This document shows positions 24,386 through 35,796 of a stretch of DNA of 64,000 nucleotides, one piece after another. Source of the DNA: Isoetes taiwanensis (lineage: Eukaryota; Streptophyta; Lycopodiopsida; Isoetales; Isoetaceae); contig JAJEKV010000023.1 of the NCBI GenBank assembly GCA_021234155.1, positions 6,858,009 through 6,922,008 on the forward strand. The letters run 5' to 3'. Position 1 is the stretch's first letter. Every line of letters starts with the position of its first letter. The notes beneath the pieces were generated by a model that did no database searches, had not been told where the DNA came from, and saw only the letters and a list, made by a program, of their open reading frames with translations. A program made the position numbers and the translations under genes.

Positions 24386-24600
24386 CCTTTCGAACCAGTG
24401 ACCTCCCACTTCCAATCCAACACTCTTTCCATTTTATCAACTCTCTTTACATAGCATACATATGTTTTATTTCTTATCTATACACATCTAATATTCTGTT
24501 TTGTCTAGTTAAATATTCTTTTAAGCAAAAGGTATATCATGGGATTGAACCCCTGACCTTCTGCACCCAAGCCATCACCTTTACCAATAAGCCAACTTCT
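24386..24600 (-). mobile_element. Dimeric tRNA-derived SINE-like unit (unit 1)
   Basis: On the minus strand two promoter-like heads lie in tandem about 150 bp apart. The first has box A-like GGCTTATTGGTAAAGG and box B-like GGGTTCAATCCC (24,541-24,593). The second has GTTGATAAAATGGAAAGAG and GGTTCGAAAGG (24,386-24,441). Each pair has a spacing like an RNA polymerase III internal promoter. The plus-strand open frame over this area is an artefact of its conservation between duplication units. Ends are not defined. Confidence 0.45.
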
Positions 24601-25659
24601 TTCTTGAACGGATATAATCCTTTTTTTACATTCATAGTGCATCTATTCCATATTTAAATTAGAGGCTTGCCTTGGTAAACCCATGTTGTGGAGGCAACAA
24701 CTCCACCGGAGCAAGCTCTCTCCATAGCCACTGGAGCAAGCTCTCTTGCCATAGCCCACGGGGTCGACCTCTCTCTGCCGTAGTCGTCGAATCGATAATC
24801 ATTAACCATATATAAAGCTAGTATCCCCTAGGAATAAACCGACCAATGAAACGACGTAATCTAGCAAGTCCGGCCAACTTGTTATGATAACATCAACTCA
24901 CTTGGTGGGACTAAATTCCGGAATTTAATTAATAACGACAGGGCAACTCTCTAGGATAGCAACATGTGTTATATCCTTGGATATTCTTTAAGCGACGATG
25001 ATAATGTCCAGTTATCGGCGTTCCTCGACCTATAACTTTAATTATTTTTTCCTTTGATAGATGCCTTGATAACACAATTTCTTCGGGCCTTGCCATGATT
25101 CAACCCATACCACATTCATATGCTTTATATTAGACCTTATTCGACGTTATATAAGTAATGTTTTATAGACATAATTATAATTAACGTTGTCTCTCTCTAG
25201 TGTCTCAACCTTGACTCGTCTCATTTCCCAGAGAAAGGATCTCTTTGTCGTCCAACCGACTAGGGACTGCCATGCAGCACCCCTCTAGACCATCGGTTTG
25301 GATTTCTTTGATCCTACCACCCTTCAATATTCCTTCTCATTGGCCGTGTTCCTTTCATGGATCACTTCCCCTAGATCATGACACATACTCTGTAATACGT
25401 AGTGAGTCCTTGTGTTGGGTACAAACCTTGGTATCATTTTGTACCAAATTTCACCGCCTATATGGCTATGAGTAGTTATCAGCAGTTTACCCCTTTCGGA
25501 CTTGTTCTCCCGTACATTCCGATGGCCTCCAACCATTGTTGACTAGTCACCCCCTTCTACGCTATCTAGATCGTGTTGGGCCGAAGTCTTTCCAACTATT
25601 ATTTTAGTGCCTAAACATCATTAAGTTCCGCAAATGAACTTACATATTTCAAGGGATTA

Positions 25660-25835
25660 CGTGAAGATCCCAGGGGACCGTACCACCCAAAGACCTCTCA
25701 CGATAGGCCTCCTCTATCTAGAGATCTTGTGTTCAAGTCTCTAGGGGTCCGTCATATGTCCTCATGGACGATGCCAGTATGGCATGAGGTACAAATGCTG
25801 TCTACCTATCTATCTATTTATTAAAAATCTTTGGT
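25660..25835 (+). mobile_element. Possible SINE
   Basis: A box B-like GTGTTCAAGTC at 25,731 lies in a compact segment from about GGACCGTACCACCC to a TCTACCTATCTATCTATTT tail followed by A-rich sequence. This is the shape of a plant SINE with a simple-sequence tail. The A box is unconvincing. In unit 2 the hAT element is inserted into this segment. Confidence 0.3.
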
Positions 25836-26240
25836 GAATTCAATTCACCATGTTGTCCTAAGACATGCAAGTCTTCTTCCCTAAGCCATACACCAAATCT
25901 TTAAAGAGTTTTTCAGCTCTTGCTGCTTTTCAAGCCGGAGGTATACCTTTGCATGTTAGCAAAGACTACCCTAGTAGAAGTAAAATGTGTTTAAAATTTG
26001 CTCAAACCTCAAGAATAGACATAGGGGTTTTCCAAATGATATACTGTGCAGGTTGCTATTAGATCTTCTTGAAACCAATACTGTTCTAGAAGGAGGTGAT
26101 AATTTAATGCTGTATGTTGCTGAATGATTCAGATTATCAACAAACCCTGGAAGACTGTCAGTTATTTTTTTGTAGAATCGATCAACCAAAGAATTCCTTT
26201 ATGCTAATAGATCAGGACAGAGGGAATAACTTACCATGCC

Positions 26241-26793
26241 ATTAGAGGTAATTTGAGATCTCATTTTGTCCCATTAAGGGATGCTTAAAAAGCCACATCA
26301 GCTTTTTAAACTGTCCAATAAGAGAAGAGCTCCAGTGTATTTTATTCCAGTATTATGTGGCAGCAGTAATTAATGCAGTTCTAGCTAACTTTTGCAGTGT
26401 CATTTTTCTACTATAACTTTTGATCAAAAACTCCGATTCGAACACTATTTGTGGCAATGGATTCGTCTCCTCAAGATCTTTCTAATGACAACCCATTGTT
26501 ATATCTTTTGGGATGTAAATATATAAGAAAAGAGCAAAAAACTATATTTTTTAAGGTTAACACATATGGCTTGTATTGAAATACATCATAACCATATATC
26601 ACTTGAAAGATCTTTTCATTCTGCATCTAATGCAACAAACGCCGCAGCATTTTCATGAGTAGATCAAAAGTTATAGGGAAAAAACGACAGCAATGAAGTT
26701 GTTAATGCTGCATTAATTGCAGTTTGATGTAGAGTACTCATTCTATTGGAGGATTCTTATGGGGACAAAAGGAGATCTCAAATTACCTCTAAT
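26241..26793. mobile_element. 553-bp foldback DNA element (MITE), unit 1 only
   Basis: Terminal inverted repeats of about 32 bp (ATTAGAGGTAATTTGAGATC at both ends, reversed on the right), with further inward complementarity (ATAACTTTTGATC and its complement). Unit 2 lacks it: there TTACCATG runs straight to AAGCAATCTGC at about 41,055. No frame inside. The target duplication is not clean, so either unit 1 gained it or unit 2 lost it with a footprint. Confidence 0.8.
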
Positions 26794-27660
26794 GAGCAAT
26801 CTGCTCAATCCATTTGCCAATTAGTTTGTCAATGCTCCACTAGGAGTTGTCTTTTACAGGAGTTTTGGATTTCTAGCTATTGGGGCCAAAGTAACTGACG
26901 CAGTTCATCTTATTTGGAAGATTTATTCTCATGCATTTTAATTTTCCTTAAAAAGCAAAGCATAAAATATAGGTGTCAAGATGATGAACCCAAAAGTGTT
27001 GCAACAAAGTAGCAAGTCTATCTCCATAAAATGTTTTCTAAGGATTGACAGGCAAATTGACAATGTTAAAGGACACCGATCTGGAATTTGGATTGCATAG
27101 CCGCTTGGTTCTCCAGATGAATATGCAAAAATAGGAGTGCATACATGTGCAAAATAATGAGGATCACAATTGCCTCAAGCAATACCTAGACATATGCTTC
27201 CTTACAAGCTATGGGATGCTAGTGCTGTAGAGTTCATAAATACATCACATTATAAAAGCCAGATCAATTCCACGCTTGCCATGGGTCCACAACGGTATCG
27301 ATGAACACATTTGCGCATGAAGAAGCATAGGACGATTGTGTCCATTTGAACTGTGGCACATCGTCTTAGAATTGAGACAGATGAGCTTGAAAAGAGCAAG
27401 AAGACAAGATCTGCCAATGCTCTGAATGGGGGTAATTGAAGATGCATGTCACACCTTCCATAATTGTCCAATGTTTGCAACTATCTGGGCACGATCTAAA
27501 CAGCCACTTCATGTGATATTCCACACACCTTTAATAATGGCACTAACATCATATATCCAGGAGGTACTAGGCATGCAAGCGCAATTATGTCCCTCACTAC
27601 ACTGACATGCATATCTATGCAATTTATTAGCGAGATTATTAGTGCTAAGATTTCTAGAAC

Positions 27661-28740
27661 TCTGCAACCTGCAGAAAATGTTTCTAAAGTGTGTAAATGG
27701 GACATTTGGCACTATCGATATGTGGCTGGGATGTCATTAGTGACGTTGCAAACTGCCCTTTTATAGTTAGTTAGAAATTACTCAACCTAAGAGATGTTGC
27801 CATTCTATATTATTTTACACACTACCCAGTATTTAGGTCGTGCGAAGATGCCACCTAGCTTTGTCCATGTAGATGACACCCACAAGAAGGTGCCACGGAA
27901 AAGAATAGAAACAGAATGCCATCCTTGTGAAATGCAAGAGGAAAAAAATCATATAATTAAATAACTCATAAGTGACTTTCTTTCCACGACATTGCCATTA
28001 CGTTGCATTTGTGGATGTCATCTGCAACCTGCGAAAAATGTACTAGAGCATGTGCACGCGACATTTCGCATCGCCAGTATGTGGGATGTTGCTACTGATG
28101 TTGCAAACTGACCCTTTTATAGTTCCTTAAAAATTTCTCAACCTAAGAGATGTTGCTATCCTATATTATTTTACGCACTAAAGACCCAAAGTATTTAGGT
28201 CATGCGAAGATGCCACCTAGTTTTGTCCATGCAGATGACTTCCACAAGAAGGTGCCACCTAAGAGAACAGAAACCAAATGCCAGCCTTGTGAAATAGAGA
28301 TGGAAAAAATCAAATAATTAAATAATACATAAGTGAGTTTCTTTAAACGGTGTTGTCATTATGTTGCATCAGCTAAGAAGCCACGAAGATGTCATCTGCA
28401 ACGTGCAGAAAACGTTACTAATTATGTGCACACGACATTTGACATTATTGATATGCGGATGGGATGTCGCTACTGACGTTGCAAACTGACCCTTTTATAT
28501 TTCCTTAATAATTACTCAGCCTAAGAGATGTTGTCATCCTATATTATTTTACATACTAAAGACCCAAAGTATTTAGGTCGTGCAAAGATGCCACCTAACT
28601 TTGTCAATACGGATGACACTTAAAAAAGTGCCACTTTAAAAGAAAGGAAGGAAGGAAGGAGGAAGTATATTTTAACGTCTAAAACAAAATGTCAACTTGG
28701 TGAAACGGAGGAGGAAAAAAAGAATGTTAGTAATTTCAAT
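27661..28740 (+). repeat. Three tandem ~365-bp repeats upstream of the ankyrin gene (unit 1)
   Basis: Monomers start at TCTGCAAC near 27,661, 28,021 and 28,394. Each carries GACGTTGCAAACTG, TTTTATAG/T, CTCAACCTAAGAGATGTTG, ATGCCACCTA and a GTGAAAT...TAATTAAATAA segment. They are diverged by roughly 10-20%, older than the tandem duplication. They end about 120 bp before the ankyrin reading frame, so they form its immediate upstream region. Confidence 0.85.
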
Positions 28741-28859
28741 GTGCAATGATGCTTATGTTATGTATATGTATAGGGGTAAAGAAATGAGCAAGTAAAGGGA
28801 AGATTAGTTTTACTCAAGCGCTAAGTAACAAAGAGCTTCTCCTGGTGCCTATATCTGAT

Positions 28860-30520
28860 ATGGTGGAGCAAATAGAGAAATCCACTGGATTTACAGCATT
28901 GCATAGAGCCTGTGCAAGAGGTCAGAAGGACAAAGTGGAACTTCTCATCAGATGGAAAAGGGGTTACTCCCTTTCATTTTGCTGCAAAATATGGTAGCAC
29001 TGAAGTAATGAAGGCCTTAATAGTAGAAGTTGACAACAAATCCCATGATGGATGGACTGCCTTACACTATGCCGCTGCCCATGGGCAATGTGAGGCAATA
29101 CAGTGGTTAATTTCTGAAAATGCATCTCTCACTGAAAAGGATAAAGAAAACGAAGATACTCCCCTTCATATAGCTGCAAGGAATCAGTCTTATGAAGGCA
29201 TAGAAGCACTTATAAAAGCAGGAGCTGATGTTTTTGCTACTAATAAAAATGCAGAAATGCCTATGAGCCTTGTTGATGAGAATAGATCCTGCAAGGTTGC
29301 TTAGAGAAATTGATACCGAAGGAATGGATGTAACGGGCATTGACAAGTATGGTGCTACGTTGCTTCATTACACTGCAGGTTATGCAACAAAAGAAGACGT
29401 TGAATGGGTCATTCAGAAAATCAAGTCATTTGTTGCTCATGCTGAGGAGGAAGAGTTGCTAGATTTACTGAATAAGAAGGACAATCTTGATAGAACTGCC
29501 ATGCATTGGGTTGCAATCAAAGGAAATCAAAGCCCAGGTGTTGTTCAAGCACTTCTCAATAATAACATCAAATTGACAACAGATGGAAGGGAGAGGAAAC
29601 CTTTGTTCATTGCTCTTGATCGTGAGCACATTTTATGTAAGGAATTCTTGGTTGCTGCTTCTTCCGAGAGAGGAGAGAAATTTTCTGCTTCGTGTGAGCA
29701 CGCTTTTGAAGAATGGGCATCTGACTTGAAGAAAACTCATCCTATCCCTCTTCCTAGGGTAAGGTTTATCCCTTTTATTGGAAAAAGGTTTATCTCTAAT
29801 AAAGATGTACTGCTTGGTGGTATGAGGCCATTTTATGTAGCTTTGCATTTGGGAAAATATGATATTGCCAAGCTTATGATTAGATATGATGCAAATGTCA
29901 TAAATCAAAAGGGTTCGAAGACTCGATGGACAGCTTTGCATTGCTAAACAATAGAACGATTGTGTCTATGCTTTGTACTGATAAGTTTGGGAAGCACCTT
30001 TTAGCCAATGAGGAAGATTATCTTGGAAAGACACCACTCGTCTATGCAGTAGAAGGGAACAAAGAAGAGATCAAGAGGGACTTATTAGAGAGGCAGGATA
30101 TTCAAACAGAGCTGTCCAAGGAACATCAACTCCTTATGGAGGTCGCAAATGTTTGTTTGGTTACTGCAACCTTGATCGCAGGAGCAACATTTGCAGCATC
30201 GCTTCAACCGCCACATGGCAGTTCACTATCCCCAGTGTTATGTTGGGAACTCAACATATTTTCCTTTTGCTGTGCGGTTACAACGATTTTGTCTTGTGTT
30301 TATGCAATCCGAGAAAAGAAAGAGAACGTAACTTCATTTCATCGTCGACGGTATGAAGCTTTTATTGTCTTTTGCTTTCTATTCTCACTCATGTTCGTGT
30401 TTATAGCATTCATGGTGGCAAGCTTTCTGTCATTGCCCATCTTCAAAATCTTTAAAAGATAAGGGAACGTTCCTAGCACATATAACTATTGCTGTTGTTG
30501 GTGCACTCCCCCCATGCGTC
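28860..30520 (+). pseudogene. Ankyrin-repeat/PGG-domain protein, decayed copy (unit 1)
   Basis: Homologue of the gene at 45,950-48,041. Compared with that copy it has: a ~350-bp deletion after CTTCTCATCAGATG (28,954) that removes about three ankyrin repeats and shifts the frame; a ~35-bp deletion at about 29,300 giving an immediate TAG; the same-region frame break before the PGG domain near 29,945; and one extra C near 30,436 that replaces the last membrane segment. Remaining pieces still read WTALHYAAAHGQ, DTPLHIAARN, and ATLIAGATFAASL of the PGG domain. It cannot make a full protein. Confidence 0.9.
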
Positions 30521-32400
30521 TATTTTTTGAACAAAGTTTATAAGAGCCCACAAAGTTTATAAGAGCCCACAACTAAGAAAATGCCCACATTCTTTCAGAA
30601 TTCTATGTTGTCTTTGTTAGAATGTGTTATATTTATACACGTGTGCAACCTTCATCCTTTGTCTATTATTGGCTCAAGCAGCTAAAAGGGCTTTTGCCTT
30701 TAGCCCTCATTGTATATAAGAGCATGCTCTCTTCATGAAGATTATCATTCGCTTTGAAATTAACTTGTGTTCTCTCTATCTTGATGTGTCTCTCTCTTCC
30801 TTGCATTACTATATTTCTAACATGCACAACAAGAGAAAGGTCAATTAGGGGCGTCTGTAGCGATGTGTGGGTCACGTCTATGCGACGTTGGGCCACGTGA
30901 CACAGACGTGATGCTAGGGACACGTCGCATGTAGGGATAGGTTCTGTACGTATGAAATTATTTTTTCAGACGTATAAAGTCCAAAAATACGTATTTTTGG
31001 GAAAAATACGTATTTTTTACCCGCCGGCCGAAAAAAAAATTTCGCGTAAGCAAAACCTTCTGTTTCGCTTACGCGAACTTTTTTCGTAGTTTAAAAGCTT
31101 ATTTTTAAACTTCGCATCTCTCCTTCGACTTCGGCGTGTTTAAGTCTTAAGACTCCTCACACGCGAAGCGGATATATTAAACTACGAAATTTTTTTCGTT
31201 CGTGTAAAATTTGTTTTATACGTTTAAACTTCGCTGAAGGGAGTTTCAGCGTAAAGCGAAAACAATGAGTTTTAAACTTTCTGCCGAAGTTTTCTTTATA
31301 TATAACGGGCGCTTTTTCTTTATTTTTTCGCGCAAACAAGGTAAACCACCACGCCCCCGCTCCACAACACATGCCCCTTTGCCTTTTTTTTTCATTTTCC
31401 TTAGTTTTTAGGCAAACCTAGTTAGTTTTTGTTGTTTCTTTTTATTGTAGGTCCGGGGTTCCTCCATAGTGAGGCCCTTGCACGCTGCCCCCCTCCATTG
31501 AGGGGCGTGGCGATGGTGGCGTCTCGTTCTATGGTTGAATCGGTGATTTTTGTGAAAAAATAATGAAAAAAAAAAGAAAATAAAAAACAATAGAACAAAA
31601 AGAATAAAAAAATGAGGAAAAAAAATAATGAAATAAAAATAAAAGAAAAAAAAAGTGAGAAATTGAGTTGCCTACGCTTTTTATCGACAACGATGCTTGA
31701 TTAGTTTAGGGAGTTGATTAAGAGAGACTAGGTTTTAGAAGTTCGAGAGTGATCCTTGGTCGAGGCAAGACCCTCGCTGGCATGCCACATTGAATTGTGC
31801 CATGCCGAGGGTGGGTGTCATTGCCGATGTCGAGGATTGCTAGGGTCAACCTCCCATTGAGGTGTATAGCCCTCTCCCCGCCGCTTGTTGACTTTCCACG
31901 CTGTCTTTGAAAGGTGGGTGTTGTACTCTTATGGAAGGTTAGGAGAATATTTAATGAGATATACCCTATTTTCTGACGGTGTTGTTGACGAAAGTCCAAC
32001 ACTAATATAATATAGGGAGTGGTGTATATTTCATTAAATATTCGTGACTTTGCCAGGTGGTCTTATGCAATATGTTCAGTTGAGTGCTGCCAACCTCTAT
32101 GAGGGAGTTTCCTAATGGAGTCAGTAGCTGGGTCAGATCATAAGTTAAACTTGTTGAAGAGAATGAGAAAAATGCATTTCATAAAACTCATGAATCAAAA
32201 CTCGTTAGATTAACCATAGAGTGCCTATAACCGTCAACTTGAAACTCAGTAGGGTGCCTATAACCATCAAGCTTGAAATTTAGTAGTTTACTAGAATCTT
32301 AATGAACTATTTCACGGCTTATTGACACTCAAATAAAGTGGGTTTTTTTTTCCCCCAGACTTTTAGGTATTGTTGCTGCTTTGCTACAGTTGGCATATCC
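30521..32400. other. Non-coding stretch with dyad-rich and A-rich DNA
   Basis: Between the ankyrin and kinase-like genes. Contains CACGTGACACAGACGTGATG-type CpG words (30,840-30,930), paired TACGTATTTTT motifs (30,990-31,015), the diverged counterpart of the palindrome array of unit 2 (31,035-31,310), and an A-rich low-complexity run (about 31,553-31,660). No gene recognised. Confidence 0.6.
31035..31310. repeat. Diverged counterpart of the alternating palindrome array (unit 1)
   Basis: Aligned with 48,501-48,765 it keeps spacing and flanks, but most units no longer read TTTCGCTTACGCGAA. Some stems are kept with different bases: AGTTTAAAA...TTTTAAACT at 31,088-31,115, and GCGTGT...ACACGC at about 31,133-31,166. 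Only the first pair is close to the unit 2 sequence. Confidence 0.55.
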
Positions 32401-32426
32401 TATACACAGTTTCTTCTAAAGCTGCT

Positions 32427-33889
32427 ATGAATCCACAAGAGTTAGACGGGCTTAAACTAGAAGCAGCAGAGCCTCACATGAGCCCTAAAGAAGGACCTAG
32501 GGTAGAAGCAGAGCCTCACATGAACCCAAAGGCCGAGTCTTCTACCAAGATGCAGAGAAAAAGATTAAGACCCCAACAGCCATGGTCCTCCTTAAGACCC
32601 GCTTTAATGAATTGGCTCTGTGAGCGAATATGTGTTGCCACCCCATCTGAGTTAGAGTTGATTACTACAACAGACGAAGGATGGCTAGACTTCCACTCAA
32701 GTCTCATGAGAGATGCTGAGAGAGCTTTTGGGCCTCGAATGATAGAGCTAGAACCTGAAAAGATTGATTTTGAAAGGTATGCTTGGATAGATGGCAATGT
32801 ATCCCGTACAACTGGAAATATGATTCATGCGGTGGCAAATCTAACTAGTCCGTGCTTGAGGGAGTCTTTAAAAGATAAGGCTGTGGAATGGAACACAGCT
32901 TGGACGAATCGAAAGCTTAGAAAGGAAACCCATCAACCCCCCCACCTAGTTAAGAAAGTGTTGGCACAGACTATTAGAGCCAAGCGTCCTGGTGAGACTG
33001 ATAAAGAGTGGGAAGCAAGAAAAAGGGCAGATGCCAAGACTATATGGTTTGCAATGGTGGATTCCTCTCAAATAATCAACAGGACCAGAATTGGTTCAGG
33101 AACATATGGAACGGTGTTCAAATGCAATATCTTGGGTTCTAGTTTTCTTAAAGACGAACCCTATTGTGTTAAATTTCAGAATGATGATGTGCGGTTAGGT
33201 ACGGCTAGGCCTGATGTGATAGTAAAGGCCATGATGAAAAACATGAGGGAATTACAAATGTAGGTTAGACATGGCTCTATCATACGCTGCATTGGTCGTA
33301 CAACTGGGTTGGAAAGAACAGGGTTGATATTTCCCTACTGGAATGGGGGTTCTTGTGCATCTCTTTTTGTGCATCATGGAGATAATGAGTTTGCCAGGCA
33401 TGCATTTAAGAGATTAGGGTATAAGCCTACTGTCGAGGTTGACGTCCATAAGCTTGAGCAACGAAGAAAGCAAGAGTTATATGTTGCTCAAAGAGTGGGT
33501 GATCTAACTATGTCGTTTTTAAGCGGCTTGCTTAAGCTTCATAAAGAGCACCATTTACAGCACCCGGGCAATGTCTTGCTTCATTTTGAATTTGGAAAAG
33601 AGAGAGGATGCACGGACCCCCAGGCTGTTTATATTTGGTATATGTGACTGGGGAGAAGAACGGCTAATAGGCGAGCCAGTGGAAGTGAAGCGGTGGGCAT
33701 ACAAAGGCATGGATGCTGCTGCCAAAAAGGCGATTGAGAATGAAAGGCTTGCCTATCCATACATGCATGATGATTTGTATTGGGGTCCAAAAAGAGATGG
33801 AACTAAGACGGTGCCTGCAAGGGTAGACTTCGATCTCTTAGGGGCAGCCTACTTTATCTGTTACCTTGCTGATTTTGCACGCAAGCATT
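32427..33889 (+). pseudogene. Protein-kinase-like gene, truncated copy (unit 1)
   Basis: Start MNPQELDG follows an acceptor-like TTTTTTCCCCCAG. The first 279 codons are open: a polar N-terminus, a conserved unknown region (IDFERYAWIDGNVSRTTGN), then a kinase N-lobe with the glycine loop RIGSGTYGTVFKC and Lys in YCVKF. A frameshift at about 33,262 follows; the next frame reads RHGSIIRCIGRTTGLER and continues. The catalytic loop is damaged: a 9-bp in-frame deletion (near 33,559) changes LHMDLHPGN to LQHPGN, removing the Asp. A second frameshift precedes the DFG-like ICDWGE. The copy ends mid-gene at the duplication junction. Confidence 0.8.
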
Positions 33890-33892
33890 TTG

Positions 33893-35158
33893 TAACTTAC
33901 CTGTGTGTCCAGTGTTGAGCGCCAAGTCCGGGAAGATGGAAGTACCAAATGACAATGGATCCAGCAGGAACTCAGGTGGGTGGTTAGTATAGCTTCATGT
34001 TCTAGAGTAGCGCCCCTGTTGGGTACTTGTTGTGTTCATTTCTTCCGTTCTCTCTGTGCTTTACTTGTACCCTTGCAAAGGTGAGTTCTCTTTATCTCTG
34101 ATTCTGGTCTTGCTCTTAAAGGATGGATTGATAGTCCTTTGTATAGTATTACTCTGGAAATGGGGGAATTAAGGGGGGTAGAGACCTCTGAGCCATGTTT
34201 AGTAGTATGCTCCTAGGTTGATCCCTGTATTTCCCATTAGATGCGGCCTGTGTAAAGGAGACCACCGGGTCGTAGATGCTATGGAATGGCTTAGCACCCG
34301 AAAAAAGGGACGCATGGTGTGAAGTGGGGGTGGGGTCTTGCATGAACATAAAAGGCTCCCCGAGACTCCTACAAAGGGCTAGGCCCGGTAGCCGGTCACG
34401 AGGGGGCGGGTATGGGTCCGACACTCCCACAGGTGTAGAGGTGTGACCCGTAAGGGGCACCTTGCACTTTGAGTAGATTTAGGGTGAGTAAGTCTGCATG
34501 CGGATGCGGGGTCGCCGATGCGCACGTATTCTCTAGCTCACCCATGGAACCACTTCGCGATCCCGGAAGGGGACACTTCCCCGACCTGCCTCATCGGACT
34601 AGGGCTTCATGAACCATGGAGCGAGGTTCGGCGATGCGACCCCCTCGAAGGTCTCCTAAGGCTATAGTGATGCCATAGCATGAATCGACCCATCTGCAAA
34701 GTGTGCACAGGAGGGGCAGATGGAGTGGACAACCACAGCCGATGTTCTATGCCAGCCAACGCCAGCTTATACCTCTATCTGTTGATCTCTTGAGACCGAG
34801 CCGTCAGTCCATCCTCACAGGAGTCTGAACCGGGGTAGAACCTAGGGTTTGGGGTGTTTTCCTTAGGATTAGATGCGTCTTCTTTGCCGTTAGTACTTGG
34901 ATGGATGTGCCACCCTTCTTGGTGGTTATTTATATATGATTTATGCTGTGTGCTAACATGTATTCACGCTTCCGCAACTTAGGAGTCCCATTGAAGGCGT
35001 GGGCCGAATGACACCTCCGTGTCCTTCACCCGGGCATCTCTCTACGGATGGTCCGAGTTAGACGGAGGGCCCTGCTCATGGTGAGCTGATTGCCATGGGA
35101 GGGGGAAGTCCCTGTATGTATACGTCCAGAGCGCCGTATATATTCAGGGAGCGTCACA
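33893..35158 (+). repeat. Truncated LTR (unit 2)
   Basis: Same LTR as 22,678-23,963 but lacking its first 391 bp because the duplication breakpoint cuts it. Ends CGTCACA at 35,158; the primer site TGGTATCAGAGC follows at 35,160-35,171. Compared with unit 1, differences cluster in GC-rich patches (34,280-34,660) as many 1-4-bp indels. Confidence 0.85.
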
Positions 35159-35588
35159 GTGGTATCAGAGCCATGATTTTGGTGGACCAGATCATAGCAC
35201 TGGCCATGTCAAACTCGTTAGACCGTTTAGATAGTAGGAGACCTCCAATGTAGGAAAAGTACACCAAATCCATAAGTAGGATGAGTTTTGGCCTAAGTAT
35301 GTGAGGATTGAGCTAGGTAAATAGAAAAATTCAAAATTTTAAGGTGAAGTTATGTTGCGTTTTCGGCAGAATGCAGTCCCTTTCTTTCGGAAGCCATAGC
35401 TTTCTCTAGAAAACTCGGATTGCGGCGATTTTTATTCCATTGCGTCCGGAACAACCTAATTAGTTTAGAACACCCTTTGGCCGACCCAAAATGGAAACAA
35501 TGCAGGCGCGAAACCCTAAGTGGCGAGGAGGGGGTACCCGAGCGTTTCTGGCGTCGGTGGGGGAGTCAGGGTAGGGGCTGCCCGTCGC

Positions 35589-35796
35589 CCTTTCGAACCA
35601 GTGACCTCCCACTTCCAATCCAACACTCTTTCCATTTTATCAACTCTCTTTACATAGCATACATATGTTTTATTTCTTATCTATACACATCTAATATTCT
35701 GTTTTGTCTAGTTAAATATTCTTTTAAGCAAAAGGTATATCATGGGATTGAACCCCTGACTTTCTGCACCCAAGCCATCACCTTTACCAATAAGCC
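35589..35796 (-). mobile_element. Dimeric tRNA-derived SINE-like unit (unit 2)
   Basis: Second copy of the paired box A/box B arrangement described for unit 1, nearly identical. Confidence 0.45.

Larger units (their letters stand above)
22678..33889 (+). repeat. Tandem duplication, unit 1
   Basis: Directly repeated by 33,893-51,382 in the same order and orientation: partial LTR, primer site, SINE-like units, triplicate repeat, ankyrin/PGG gene, kinase-like gene. Sampled stretches (for example 25,865-26,220 against 40,684-41,040) differ at about 1% of sites. Unit 1 starts at a point inside the LTR and ends mid-kinase, where 3 filler bases (TTG, 33,890-33,892) join it to unit 2. It lacks the hAT and the ~2.8-kb insertions of unit 2 and has its own 553-bp insertion. 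Confidence 0.93.

Noticed and set aside
24535-24600. True tRNA gene on the minus strand
   Set aside because: Box A and B are present, but no acceptor stem or anticodon arm can be drawn; SINE-like is the better reading.
24217-24657. 146-codon frame conserved in both duplication units (also 35,420-35,860)
   Set aside because: Conservation comes from the recent duplication. The frame overlaps LTR leader and SINE-like DNA and shows no protein family features.
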